Source: an uncultured Muribaculaceae bacterium
GTDB lineage: Bacteria > Bacteroidota > Bacteroidia > Bacteroidales > Muribaculaceae
Assembly (NCBI GenBank): GCA_910578075.1
Contig: CAJTPK010000005.1
Coordinates: 62,001-126,000, forward strand
DNA: 64,000 nucleotides
Direction: 5' to 3'
The notes beneath the pieces were generated by a model. The model did no database searches. It worked only from the letters and a program-made list of their open reading frames with translations, and was not told the DNA's origin. The translations under genes and the position numbers were made by a program. Shown one piece after another: positions 26,070 through 34,891 of this stretch. The stretch's first letter is position 1, and each line of letters opens with the position of its first letter.

Positions 26070-27476
26070 TTATTTGATGATGCGTTTTGTCACCTTGTTG
26101 CCCTGCTTAACGATGTAAAGACCGCTCTCGGGGTTAGCAACGCGGATACCCTGGAGGTTATAATACTCAACAGGTGCATTCTCATCAACAACAATCTCTG
26201 CAACACCAGAACCACCCTCTACATATTTCTCAATTGTGAAATCATTGAAAGGATTCCAATAATATTGAGGAGCATTTGCATCTTTCTTAATACCTACCCA
26301 TACTTTTGCAGGAGTTGTCAGATCAAACTCCACATAGTTACGATAGAGGTCAGGATTATTTACGAATACAGCAGCAGCCTGACGCTCAAAACCGTCACGT
26401 GTGTACCAGTCATCGGTTTCATTTACACGTAAATTGTTGTCAGCGTTATTTTCAGGATAGGTTTCGAGCTGCTCATCAAAGATACATTTAATTTTTGTCT
26501 CTTTGTAGAAGCTGTTTGGATTGCCATATTTAGCGCCATCTTCATCTACAGGTTTTACAGGAGTAACTTCATCTACATCAAGATCCCATCCATCTGTAAC
26601 ATAAATATAAGCATTATGTGCTGGATTTTCTGTCTGAGCCACATGACGATCCCATGCAGACTCTCCTTCTTTTGTAGTATTGGCATCATCCTTGATATCA
26701 AGGTACTTACCAGCTACGTTTCCTGCTCCATAGCGCAGGAACGACTGAACACCAAAACGATATTTTCCAGCAGGAAGTTCAATCTGCTGGCCCACATTAT
26801 AAATGGTAGCATTGGTTTTTCTCCAGATTCCTCCAGTCTTGTTCATGTCCGGAGTTTTCACTCCGCCATCCAAGTTTGTGTTATCCCAACTTCTCTTAGC
26901 ATCAAGACCCTCTGAAAAATCACCGTTTACTACAGTAATTTCACCGGAAGGACCCTGAAGTTTAAAATTATCAAATGCACACCATTCATCCCATACACTA
27001 CCTGTATTGGTGATACCAAATTTAAGATCACCACCTTTATGAGTGAACTTAACAGTGTTTAGATAACGGCCTGCCTCAAACGCTGCAGCTGCCTCTTCCA
27101 TATTGTTAGGATAGGAATCTGCGGTTTTATCAAAAAGACCTTCGACCGGAGTTTTGGCATCGCCAAGGAATATATAAGCGAAATGATTCTTACCATCAGT
27201 CATATTGACTTTAGACAAGTCATTGTTGGCATAACGGTAAAATGCATTTGCAGTCAATGTATACTCTCCTGCGGGAAGATCCATGATCTGATACAGGTTA
27301 AATGCGCTGCACCATACCTCGCCTATTCCATTTGCAGTTTGAGAAAGGGCGCCACTCCAACCGGGAAGGAATGCGGCATCTTTCAGATACTGACCGTTTA
27401 CGTTCTGCCAGTCAGCTGAAGCAGAGCCAGCACATGCCACGATACCCAATGCGAGGGCAGCGTGTTTGAAGTACAT
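26070..27476 (-). CDS. Exported two-module protein of the SusCD locus (putative glycan-binding)
   Basis: 468 residues with a signal peptide (about 1-21, ending ASA). Two beta-sandwich-like modules are visible: about 22-180 and 185-425, each with a LPAG-(E/K)-Y-(T/R) strand followed by a Y-R-Y-(A/G) segment and an A-Y-I-(F/Y) strand, like carbohydrate-binding modules. The C-terminus (VEYYNLQGIRVANPESGLYI...KVTKRIIK) is a tail common on exported Bacteroidales proteins and resembles a type A sorting tail. It is third after susC and susD, the position of SusE/F-type surface glycan-binding proteins, though it has no lipobox. No catalytic motif is recognised. A binding role is inferred from position and fold. 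Confidence 0.75.
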   Translation of the reverse strand: MYFKHAALALGIVACAGSASADWQNVNGQYLKDAAFLPGWSGALSQTANGIGEVWCSAFNLYQIMDLPAGEYTLTANAFYRYANNDLSKVNMTDGKNHFAYIFLGDAKTPVEGLFDKTADSYPNNMEEAAAAFEAGRYLNTVKFTHKGGDLKFGITNTGSVWDEWCAFDNFKLQGPSGEITVVNGDFSEGLDAKRSWDNTNLDGGVKTPDMNKTGGIWRKTNATIYNVGQQIELPAGKYRFGVQSFLRYGAGNVAGKYLDIKDDANTTKEGESAWDRHVAQTENPAHNAYIYVTDGWDLDVDEVTPVKPVDEDGAKYGNPNSFYKETKIKCIFDEQLETYPENNADNNLRVNETDDWYTRDGFERQAAAVFVNNPDLYRNYVEFDLTTPAKVWVGIKKDANAPQYYWNPFNDFTIEKYVEGGSGVAEIVVDENAPVEYYNLQGIRVANPESGLYIVKQGNKVTKRIIK

Positions 27477-27519
27477 TTTTTCATAAAAAGTTGTTATTTA
27501 AGTTGATTGGTTATTTTGT

Positions 27520-27549
27520 GGAGGGAGCTATATTAATTATGCTCCCTCC
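27520..27549. other. Intercistronic hairpin downstream of susD
   Basis: GGAGGGAGC (27520-27528) pairs with GCTCCCTCC (27541-27549) across a 12-nt AT-rich loop. There is no T run on either strand. It lies in the 101-nt gap between susD and the surface-protein gene and may stabilise the upstream mRNA or set relative expression. Confidence 0.6.
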
Positions 27550-27577
27550 TGTTAGTTATATTATCCGCTTAATTATA

Positions 27578-29248
27578 TCAATATCCAGGGTTCTGAGTCC
27601 AGTTGGTATTTGTACTCATCTCTCCTGTCGGAATCGGGAAAAGACGCTTATTAACATCAGCCATTGTCTCGGGGCTGGCTTCAACTTTCCATTTAGCACA
27701 ATTCTCCCATTTGCCAAACCTGATAAGGTCATTGCGGCGCCATGGCTCCTGAATGAACTCTCGGCTTCTTTCATCGAGAAGCTCATCAAGTGTTGGGGTT
27801 CCGGTAACATGTGGGGCATGTGCGCAATCGCGTACCTCATTCATCAAAGAAGCAGGAGTATGACCCAATGTTGCCTGTGCTCCACGAAGAATACACTCCG
27901 CTTTAGTCAAAAGAATGTCGGCATAGCGGAAAATCGGAATATCATTGAATTGTTTCTGACCCCAGAACTGATCATCGGATGAGCGAATAGGATATTTAAA
28001 TAACCTCGCGCCTTTCATGCAGACATCCAAGTCATCGTCTGAGCCCAAATCCAATTTTGTTATATCAGCCCATTCAAATTCAACTTTGAAATCAAGGGGA
28101 CCATGCTCTCTACGGAAACGGGCATCTTTATATACAATAACCGGCTCATTTGTAATATTCCAGTTCTCATCCCTCACCATTTGCGGACCATATGCCACCA
28201 TCTCATTTCTCTCATCACCGGGAAGTGAGAATCTTGCCACAGCTTCCGGTGTCAAAATCCATGAACCTGCAAGAGAGTTACCGGGGGTCCAACCCCATAA
28301 AGTAGGTTTGCAGAGAGTTGATTTTCTATAGTCAGACCAACGGTTCAAGTCATGACCACCAGCATATTTCCATGCGCCATTTCCAATATTTTCGGGATCG
28401 AAATCTACAGCATAAATAAAGTCTTTGATATGCACTCCATTATCCGGGAAGAATTTCTTCCTGTAGCCTACACCAACCTCAAATGGACCTCGTTGAATGA
28501 TATCATCGCACCATTTCACACATTCATCAAGCTTCTCGTTAGGGGTAGAACCTGTTACAGTTGTGATTGGATTGGTATATACACCCCAATTAAGATATAA
28601 CTTCACAAGTAAAGCTTCGGCCATCCATTTGTTGGGGCGTCCATAGGTAGTAGTGTTGTTTTCTTCTGTCAGATCTGGAATACTTTCAAGCAGTTCCTTC
28701 TCAATCCAGCGGGCAACATCTGCACGAGGCTGACGCTCTGCAAATTCCCCTTCATCAAGCTCTCGCTCGAGAATTGGCACATCCCCATATAACTCCATCA
28801 TCCAGAAATGATAATAAGCCCGGATTGTGCGAAGGGGAGCAACAATAGGATCCTTACCATCCGCACCGCCATAAAGACGGATACGGCCATTGGTGTAGGT
28901 AATACCGGAGAGCATATCTCCCATCTGTCCGATACCTGAAAGGCTCGCATGGAAGGCATGCAGAGACGGAAGACGGAAACGACCGGTATCATCGTAAGCA
29001 CCGTTACGCTGAGCACCTACAGCTTCATCTCCTGAAAGATAGGCACCTTCCCAGAAATTTCTGCCAAACCAAGCCTCATTCCTGGTATAATGGTAACACT
29101 TTTCAAACTCAGCCTCGACAATAATTGGATTATCGGGAATTTCAGTATATTTTCCCACCATCGGCACATCAAGATCCGTACAGGAAGACATACCGGCAAG
29201 CATAGGGATAAATACCAAAGCTTTTATATATGGTTTCATTTTTCTCAA
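27578..29248 (-). CDS. SusD/RagB family nutrient-binding lipoprotein
   Basis: 556 residues. Signal peptide with lipobox GMSSC at about 19-23, so it is a surface lipoprotein. The SusD pattern is present: N-terminal EFEKCYHYTRNEAWFGRNFWEGAYL, TPR-like helices with IRAYYHFWMMELYGDVPIL, ALLVKLYLNWGVYT and the C-terminal FRYADILLTKAECILRGA...LNEVRD-type segment, RSREF(I)QEPWRRNDLIRFGKW. SusD binds oligosaccharide on the cell surface and forms a lid on SusC. The gene follows susC after 42 nt. The glycan is not evident from the sequence. Confidence 0.96.
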   Translation of the reverse strand: MRKMKPYIKALVFIPMLAGMSSCTDLDVPMVGKYTEIPDNPIIVEAEFEKCYHYTRNEAWFGRNFWEGAYLSGDEAVGAQRNGAYDDTGRFRLPSLHAFHASLSGIGQMGDMLSGITYTNGRIRLYGGADGKDPIVAPLRTIRAYYHFWMMELYGDVPILERELDEGEFAERQPRADVARWIEKELLESIPDLTEENNTTTYGRPNKWMAEALLVKLYLNWGVYTNPITTVTGSTPNEKLDECVKWCDDIIQRGPFEVGVGYRKKFFPDNGVHIKDFIYAVDFDPENIGNGAWKYAGGHDLNRWSDYRKSTLCKPTLWGWTPGNSLAGSWILTPEAVARFSLPGDERNEMVAYGPQMVRDENWNITNEPVIVYKDARFRREHGPLDFKVEFEWADITKLDLGSDDDLDVCMKGARLFKYPIRSSDDQFWGQKQFNDIPIFRYADILLTKAECILRGAQATLGHTPASLMNEVRDCAHAPHVTGTPTLDELLDERSREFIQEPWRRNDLIRFGKWENCAKWKVEASPETMADVNKRLFPIPTGEMSTNTNWTQNPGY

Positions 29249-29290
29249 TTTTGTATAAAAGTTGTTGTTATCCTAAAGTTTTCCAACCCA

Positions 29291-32200
29291 TTAAAAATTA
29301 ACGTTAAGACCAACAAGGATTTGGCGTGTACGCGGATAATGGTCATGACGCGAGTCAATACCGGGTGTTTCTCCGGCGAGATTTATCTCAGGATCGCGCC
29401 CTTTATATCCGGTTATTGTAAACACGTTATTAGCAGATACATATACTCTTACATCACGAAGCCAGCCGTTGAAACAGTTGCGGAATGTATATCCAAGTGT
29501 CACTGTTGCGAGTTTGAAATATGAACCATCTTCAACCCATCTGCTGGAAGGCGCCTGAGAGCCTTTATCTGTAGATTTTTGATAATCACGGATATCCGCC
29601 AATACATTTCTACCAAGGTTCACAGCTTGAACATAACCGAAATATTCTCTTGGTTCATTGTATATCTTCTGACCGAAGACACCGGTGAAGAACAGATTCA
29701 AATCCCAGTTTTTCCAAGAGAAATTGTTATTCCAACCCATTGTCAGTTTGGGCTGCGCATTTCCTACTATGACACGGTCTTTCGGTTTCAGATCCTTAGC
29801 TTCAACTGTCACATAATTACCATTCTCATCTACACAGCGATTTCCAAATGTATCATCAAATGTCTTATCATATGTATAGAAAATTGACTGACCATCCTCA
29901 TTATAACCTGCCCAATCATAGGTAAAGAACGTACCAATCGGCTGACCTTCGATAATTCGCTGGATTGCACATCCTTCAAAATTAGACCATTCATCAACGT
30001 TAGGACTATATCTGTCGAGCACACCGGTTGTAAATCCTGCGGAAGGATCCGAAATACTTACAATCTTATTTTTATTATGCGACAGGTTGAGAGATGTGCT
30101 CCATGTGAACGGACCCTGAATCGGCACGGCGTTGATTGTCACCTCCACACCGCGGTTACGCATACGACCTACGTTTGCATCGAGAGTACCCACAGGATAT
30201 TTGGTAGTTGACACAGGATAAGCCCAGATCATATCTCTTGTGTCTTTGTTATAATATTCAATCACACCATTGATACGACCTCCAAGGAAAGAGAAATCCA
30301 AACCGACATTGAGCATGGTAGTAGTTTCCCATTTGAGGTTATCATTCTGGTTACGGGCAGCGGTGATATACTTGTAAGCGTTCTCTTCACCTGTCACAGG
30401 ATCTGAGAATCTACCGCCATCCATCTCATAATAGAATCTTGCACGATAGGCATCGAATCCTTCAGAGTTACCACTCTTACCCCAGCCTACACGGATTTTG
30501 AAATCGCCGACTTCCCCAAGGGGTCTCAGCCATTCTTCCTCAGAAAGTCTCCATGCAACTGATGCCGACGGGAATGTTCCCCATTTGCTGTTTGAACCAA
30601 ACACTGATGCACCGTCACGACGGAGTGCTGCCTGGAACAAATATTTTGAATCATATGAATAATTGGCACGTCCGTAGAATGATATCATTCTCTTAGTCCA
30701 TTTCACATTTGCCCACACTGGGTCGGCTGTCCATGAATTTGCAGCTCCGATGTTATCCCAGCCTAAGGAATCATCATAGTAATTATAGCCTTTCGCTCCA
30801 AATCCGTCGTTATAATCTCCCTGCTCCCAGGAATAACCAGCCATCAAGGCTACCTTATGAACATCCTTGAATGTTTTATCCCAGTTGCCGTAGATTTCCA
30901 TTAGTTTATTGATGTCAGTCGCATTACTACGCTCTGCATATCCGTTCACATTATTAAACTCAACTTTGTGAGAACGGTACGCCTTGTAATTCCAGTTGTT
31001 GTTCTGATAAGAGAAGTTTGCATTGAGGAAAAGACCGTCTATTATCTTGAACTGTGCTTTACCTGTAACCTGATATCTCTTGAAATCCTTTCTTGAGGTG
31101 TTTTCATAAAGCATTGCCAGAGGATTGTAATTCTTTGAGAACTGCTGTCCATGAGAATACCAGGATCCGTCTTCGTTCTTGGCAGGCACCAGAGGAGAAT
31201 AGTAGTACATAGCATTATATACAGCCTTACCATCATTGGCCTCTCTGTCATTTACGCCCCATTCATTACGGATGTTACCATTGATACCTACACCAAGGAG
31301 GAGTCTTTCCTTCAGCATCTTTGTTTCCACATATGCACGCGCAGTGAAAAGATTATTTCCTGATCCACGTATCACACCATCTCTTGCAATATAATTGACT
31401 GATGCATTGTATGTGGTATTCTTGCCACCTCCCGATATTGAAACATTATGATTATGAGCGAAACCTGTGCGTTGAACCTCGTCTTTCCAATTTGTATTAT
31501 AACCTAGGTCATAATCAAGATTAGCGCCGACCTCTTTTGCATAAGCACGCAACTCATCACCGGTCATCATCTTATGGTCATTAGCTATTCTATCCCATGA
31601 CACATAGCCCTGATATGACACATTGGCTTTTCCTTCAGAACCGCGTTTTGTAGTCACGATAATCACACCGTTGGCAGCCTTGGAACCATAGATTGCTGTA
31701 GCTGATGCATCACGAAGCACATCAATGCTCTCGATATCTGCCGGTGGAATGAGATTGAGATCCACACCAGGGATACCATCTACCACATACAGTGGAGATG
31801 CGCCATCATTACGAAGTGTAGAGGCACCGCGGAGTGTCAATGAATTCACGCCGCCGTTGGGGTCGGAGTTCTGCACGACAACAAGACCCGGAACCTTACC
31901 TTGAAGGAGCTGACCGGGATCAGTGTATGAACCTACGTTCAGGTCTTTGGAATTTACTGTGGTGATTGAGCCGGTGAGATCTTTCTTCTTCATCGTGCCG
32001 TAGCCGATCACGACTACCTCGTCGAGAAGCTCGTTGTCCTCTTTAAGAACAATCTTAAGATTGTTTCCTTTAACCGTGACCTCCTGGGTCACGTAGCCGA
32101 CATAAGACACTCTGATCTTCTTGCCCTGCGCCACATTAAGCTTGAAATTACCGTCAATGTCGGTGGATGCTCCTATTGTGGAGCCCGGCACTATAACACT

Positions 32201-32374
32201 CGCGCCTATCAGAGGCTCGCCTGTTTCATCCGTTACTGTACCCGTTACAGATGTCTGGGCATTCGCCGACAGAGCAGTCATAAAGAATGAGAGAATAAAG
32301 GTCAGCATGGCCACACGTATACCATGATGACGACGCACTCTCTTCTCGCCTTCTACTTGCGTTGAGAAATACAT
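29291..32374 (-). CDS. SusC/RagA family TonB-linked outer-membrane transporter
   Basis: 1027 residues. Signal segment near 22-40 (VAMLTFILSFFMTALSANA), a carboxypeptidase-regulatory-like domain (about 43-120, VTGTVTDETGEPLIGASVIV), a TonB-box and plug domain (LDEVVVIGYGTMKKKDLTGSI; VVQNSDPNGGVNSLTLRGAS; IESIDVLRDASATAIYGSKAANGVI), and a 22-strand barrel ending in a terminal aromatic strand (VGLNVNF). Imports glycan fragments with its SusD partner. The ATG used gives a rather long basic lead before the hydrophobic core; a Met at residue 23 is an alternative start. No regulator gene (HTCS or ECF sigma) is beside it in the window. Confidence 0.97.
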   Translation of the reverse strand: MYFSTQVEGEKRVRRHHGIRVAMLTFILSFFMTALSANAQTSVTGTVTDETGEPLIGASVIVPGSTIGASTDIDGNFKLNVAQGKKIRVSYVGYVTQEVTVKGNNLKIVLKEDNELLDEVVVIGYGTMKKKDLTGSITTVNSKDLNVGSYTDPGQLLQGKVPGLVVVQNSDPNGGVNSLTLRGASTLRNDGASPLYVVDGIPGVDLNLIPPADIESIDVLRDASATAIYGSKAANGVIIVTTKRGSEGKANVSYQGYVSWDRIANDHKMMTGDELRAYAKEVGANLDYDLGYNTNWKDEVQRTGFAHNHNVSISGGGKNTTYNASVNYIARDGVIRGSGNNLFTARAYVETKMLKERLLLGVGINGNIRNEWGVNDREANDGKAVYNAMYYYSPLVPAKNEDGSWYSHGQQFSKNYNPLAMLYENTSRKDFKRYQVTGKAQFKIIDGLFLNANFSYQNNNWNYKAYRSHKVEFNNVNGYAERSNATDINKLMEIYGNWDKTFKDVHKVALMAGYSWEQGDYNDGFGAKGYNYYDDSLGWDNIGAANSWTADPVWANVKWTKRMISFYGRANYSYDSKYLFQAALRRDGASVFGSNSKWGTFPSASVAWRLSEEEWLRPLGEVGDFKIRVGWGKSGNSEGFDAYRARFYYEMDGGRFSDPVTGEENAYKYITAARNQNDNLKWETTTMLNVGLDFSFLGGRINGVIEYYNKDTRDMIWAYPVSTTKYPVGTLDANVGRMRNRGVEVTINAVPIQGPFTWSTSLNLSHNKNKIVSISDPSAGFTTGVLDRYSPNVDEWSNFEGCAIQRIIEGQPIGTFFTYDWAGYNEDGQSIFYTYDKTFDDTFGNRCVDENGNYVTVEAKDLKPKDRVIVGNAQPKLTMGWNNNFSWKNWDLNLFFTGVFGQKIYNEPREYFGYVQAVNLGRNVLADIRDYQKSTDKGSQAPSSRWVEDGSYFKLATVTLGYTFRNCFNGWLRDVRVYVSANNVFTITGYKGRDPEINLAGETPGIDSRHDHYPRTRQILVGLNVNF

Positions 32375-32774
32375 AGATGTAAGGTTAACTAAAAGTTGTT
32401 ATTATAGTTCATTTTCGTATCTGGATGAGTTCTGCGAAACTCATTGCATTCAATTTGATAAATCTCAGTCTTACAGCCCTTTTATGCTTAAGTATAACCG
32501 CTGAAGATTATGCCTGATGAAATTTGTCGCTGCAAATATTGCAATCAATAGTGTAAAAACTACACTTTTTAATTATTTTAACACTTATTAACTTTAAGTC
32601 TAAGTAAAAATCTGCTTTACAACATAATTTAATATTATAAAAGACTAACTAAGCTTCCAAAATGGGCATTTTCTGTGGTGATTTATGTCATTTTTATTAA
32701 ATTTGCAGGTTGAACACCATTTACTCCATTTAAACTATAATCTTATAGTAATAAAACCTGACATAAAAAAAACG
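32375..32774. other. Divergent regulatory region, susC versus permease operon
   Basis: 400 AT-rich nt between the two starts. For susC, a near -7 box AATATTTG (32533-32540, minus strand) would give a leader of about 150 nt, and the palindrome AGTGTA-AAAAC-TACACT (32550-32566) overlaps its -33 position. For the permease operon, an exact -7 box lies at 32698-32705. No ORF of note is present. Confidence 0.55.
32698..32705 (+). promoter_or_regulatory. -7 box of the permease-kinase-phosphatase-GH89 operon
   Basis: TAAATTTG matches the consensus exactly, 70 nt before ATG 32775. The -33 position has only TTCTG (32671-32675). Since it lies downstream of the alternative ATG at 32685, it supports 32775 as the true start of the permease. 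Confidence 0.6.
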
Positions 32775-33995
32775 ATGAGACTCGTAAGTAAGAAATATCT
32801 CCTCCCCTTTATTCTGATAACCTCGCTCTTCTTCATGTGGGGATTCGCGAGGGCGATACTTGATGTGCTCAACAAGCATTTCCAGGAGTCGCTGTCAATA
32901 TCAATAACCCAATCAACCCTGATTCAGGCTACCACCTACGTGGGTTACTTCCTCATGGCTTTGCCTGCGGGAATCATGATCACCCGCTTTGGATACAGAC
33001 GGGGAGTCGTGACAGGTCTGCTTCTCTTCGGAATCGGAGCATTGCTGTTCATTCCCGGAGCACACCTTATGTCGTTTCCCGTTTTCCTGGTTGCGCTCTT
33101 TGTGATAGGATGCGGTCTGGTGATGCTTGAGACTTCGGCAAATCCTTATGCAGCAGAGTTGGGAGCGAAAGAGACCGCTGCCTCACGTCTGAATCTCGCC
33201 CAGTCGTTCAACGGGTTAGGATGCATCTTGGCTCCTGTGATTGTCGGTGGATTCCTCTTTTCCGGAGACAATGGCGGGGTCGAGGTTCCATACACGGTGA
33301 TGGGGGTTATAGTACTCCTTGCCGCGCTGCTTTTCAGCCGCGTGCAGTTGCCGGAAATCAATGCCGGAGAGGAATCGGAATCCACAGTATCCTCTGAGAA
33401 AGAAGGAATCGGCGCCACTATCCGCAGGTTATGGGGTCGCAAACGATTCAGATATGGAGTTATCGCCCTTTTCTGCTATGAGGTTGCGGAGATCTCCATA
33501 AACTCCCTGTTCATAAATTACGCCACCGCTGACGGATGGATGGATAAATCCACCGCATCAATAGTGCTCTCGTTCGGTGCGTTAGGATTATTCATGGTGG
33601 CGAGAATAGCCGGAAGTGCCATCATGAGCAAGGTCAGGGCGGAGAAAGTGCTGCTCGTGTGCGCAGTGATGACTGTGCTCGGAGCTGTCGCCGTGACGCT
33701 CGATGCCGGGGCTATCTCCAAAGCGGGTGTATTCGTATGCTACGCTTTCGAGGCAATCATGTTCCCGACAATTTTCGCCATAACTATCGGAGGAGCCGGC
33801 AATTCAGTGAAGATAGCATCCTCTTTCCTCATGATGACACCTATCGGAGGAGCCGTAGGCACCTCTCTGATGGGGTATGTTGCGGATGTAACTTCCATGT
33901 CAATGGCATTCATCGTGCCAGCCGCAGGATACCTATGCGTATTGCTTTACGCAATATCAGCCAATAAAACTAAACTGAAAACAATTAGCAAATGA
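32775..33995 (+). CDS. FucP/GluP-type sugar:proton MFS permease
   Basis: 406 residues, 12 membrane segments, inner membrane. The family start is typical (LPFILITSLFFMWGFARAILDVLNKHFQESL), then YFLMALPAGIMITRFGYRRG, ETSANPYAAELG with LNLAQSFNGLG, and the C-terminal MFPTIFAITIGG. Family members import fucose, glucose, galactose or other polyols and sugars. It starts a four-gene operon and overlaps the PfkB kinase by 4 nt (ATGA). The ATG at 32685 was rejected because it lies before the -7 box and would add a non-homologous lead. With the kinase and phosphatases behind it, import of the freed sugar or of inositol is a reasonable inference. Confidence 0.9.
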   Translation: MRLVSKKYLLPFILITSLFFMWGFARAILDVLNKHFQESLSISITQSTLIQATTYVGYFLMALPAGIMITRFGYRRGVVTGLLLFGIGALLFIPGAHLMSFPVFLVALFVIGCGLVMLETSANPYAAELGAKETAASRLNLAQSFNGLGCILAPVIVGGFLFSGDNGGVEVPYTVMGVIVLLAALLFSRVQLPEINAGEESESTVSSEKEGIGATIRRLWGRKRFRYGVIALFCYEVAEISINSLFINYATADGWMDKSTASIVLSFGALGLFMVARIAGSAIMSKVRAEKVLLVCAVMTVLGAVAVTLDAGAISKAGVFVCYAFEAIMFPTIFAITIGGAGNSVKIASSFLMMTPIGGAVGTSLMGYVADVTSMSMAFIVPAAGYLCVLLYAISANKTKLKTISK

Positions 33996-34867
33996 CAGAT
34001 ATATGTTGCATCGGGCACATCACGCTCGACAAAGTGATAACACCGCGCTTCGAGGCTCACATGCCCGGAGGCACGGCTTTCTATTTCGCCAAGGCTCTGA
34101 AAAATTTCAACCATGATGGTTTCAAGCTCGTGACATCTCTCGGAGACACTGAGATGGATGTTGTGGAGGAACTGAGGGCAGACGGCATCGATGTAGATGT
34201 GATACCGAGCCGCAAATCGGTATATTTCGAGAATAAATATGGCGAGGACATGAACAACCGCACTCAACGCGTTCTTGCAAAGGCCGACCCTTTCACCGAA
34301 GAGAATCTGAAAGATGTAGATTCAAAAATATATCACCTCGGAACTCTCCTCGCCGATGATTTCGATCTGGATGTGATCAAGGCTCTCGCCGGCAAGGGCA
34401 TCGTATCGGTGGATGTCCAGGGCTATCTGCGCAAGGTTGTTGGCGAGGATGTTGTCCATGTGGATTACGACAAGAAACGCGAGGCAATGCCATATATCTC
34501 CATCCTAAAGGCAAATGAAAAAGAGATGGAAGTGCTCACCGGCACATCCGACCCTCACGAAGCGGCACGCATCCTTTCCGACTGGGGTTGCAAGGAGGTG
34601 CTTCTGACCCTCGGAGACAAAGGCTCGCTCATATACACCGGCGGTGAATTCTACAATATCCCCGCCCTTCCCCCTACCGACCTTGTTGACGCCACCGGTT
34701 GCGGCGACACTTACATGGCAGGATATCTCTACAAACGCAGCCGTGGAGCGTCCTATCAGGAAGCAGGCACCTTTGCCGCCGCCATGTGCACCCTCAAACT
34801 GGCAAAGAAAGGTCCCTTCTCCGGCACGGAAGAGGATGTATGCAATCTGATCAACAACATTAAATAA
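33992..34867 (+). CDS. PfkB-family sugar/polyol kinase
   Basis: 291 residues, cytoplasmic. Gly-rich substrate motif MPGGTAFYFA (24-33), NxxE motif at 175-178 (NEKE), and the anion hole DATGCGDT at 233-240 with catalytic base Asp239. ATP-dependent phosphorylation of a small sugar, nucleoside or polyol. The ribokinase-fold pattern without a clear ribokinase, fructokinase or adenosine kinase signature leaves the substrate open; myo-inositol kinases also belong to this family. Overlaps the permease stop by 4 nt and precedes the phosphatase by 24 nt, so it probably phosphorylates what the permease imports. Confidence 0.88.
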   Translation: MTDICCIGHITLDKVITPRFEAHMPGGTAFYFAKALKNFNHDGFKLVTSLGDTEMDVVEELRADGIDVDVIPSRKSVYFENKYGEDMNNRTQRVLAKADPFTEENLKDVDSKIYHLGTLLADDFDLDVIKALAGKGIVSVDVQGYLRKVVGEDVVHVDYDKKREAMPYISILKANEKEMEVLTGTSDPHEAARILSDWGCKEVLLTLGDKGSLIYTGGEFYNIPALPPTDLVDATGCGDTYMAGYLYKRSRGASYQEAGTFAAAMCTLKLAKKGPFSGTEEDVCNLINNIK

Positions 34868-34891
34868 CAAACTATTAATCCCAACCTTAAA

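Noticed and set aside
32685..32774. Longer start for the sugar permease
   Set aside because: It lies before the -7 box at 32698 and adds a lead not seen in the family.
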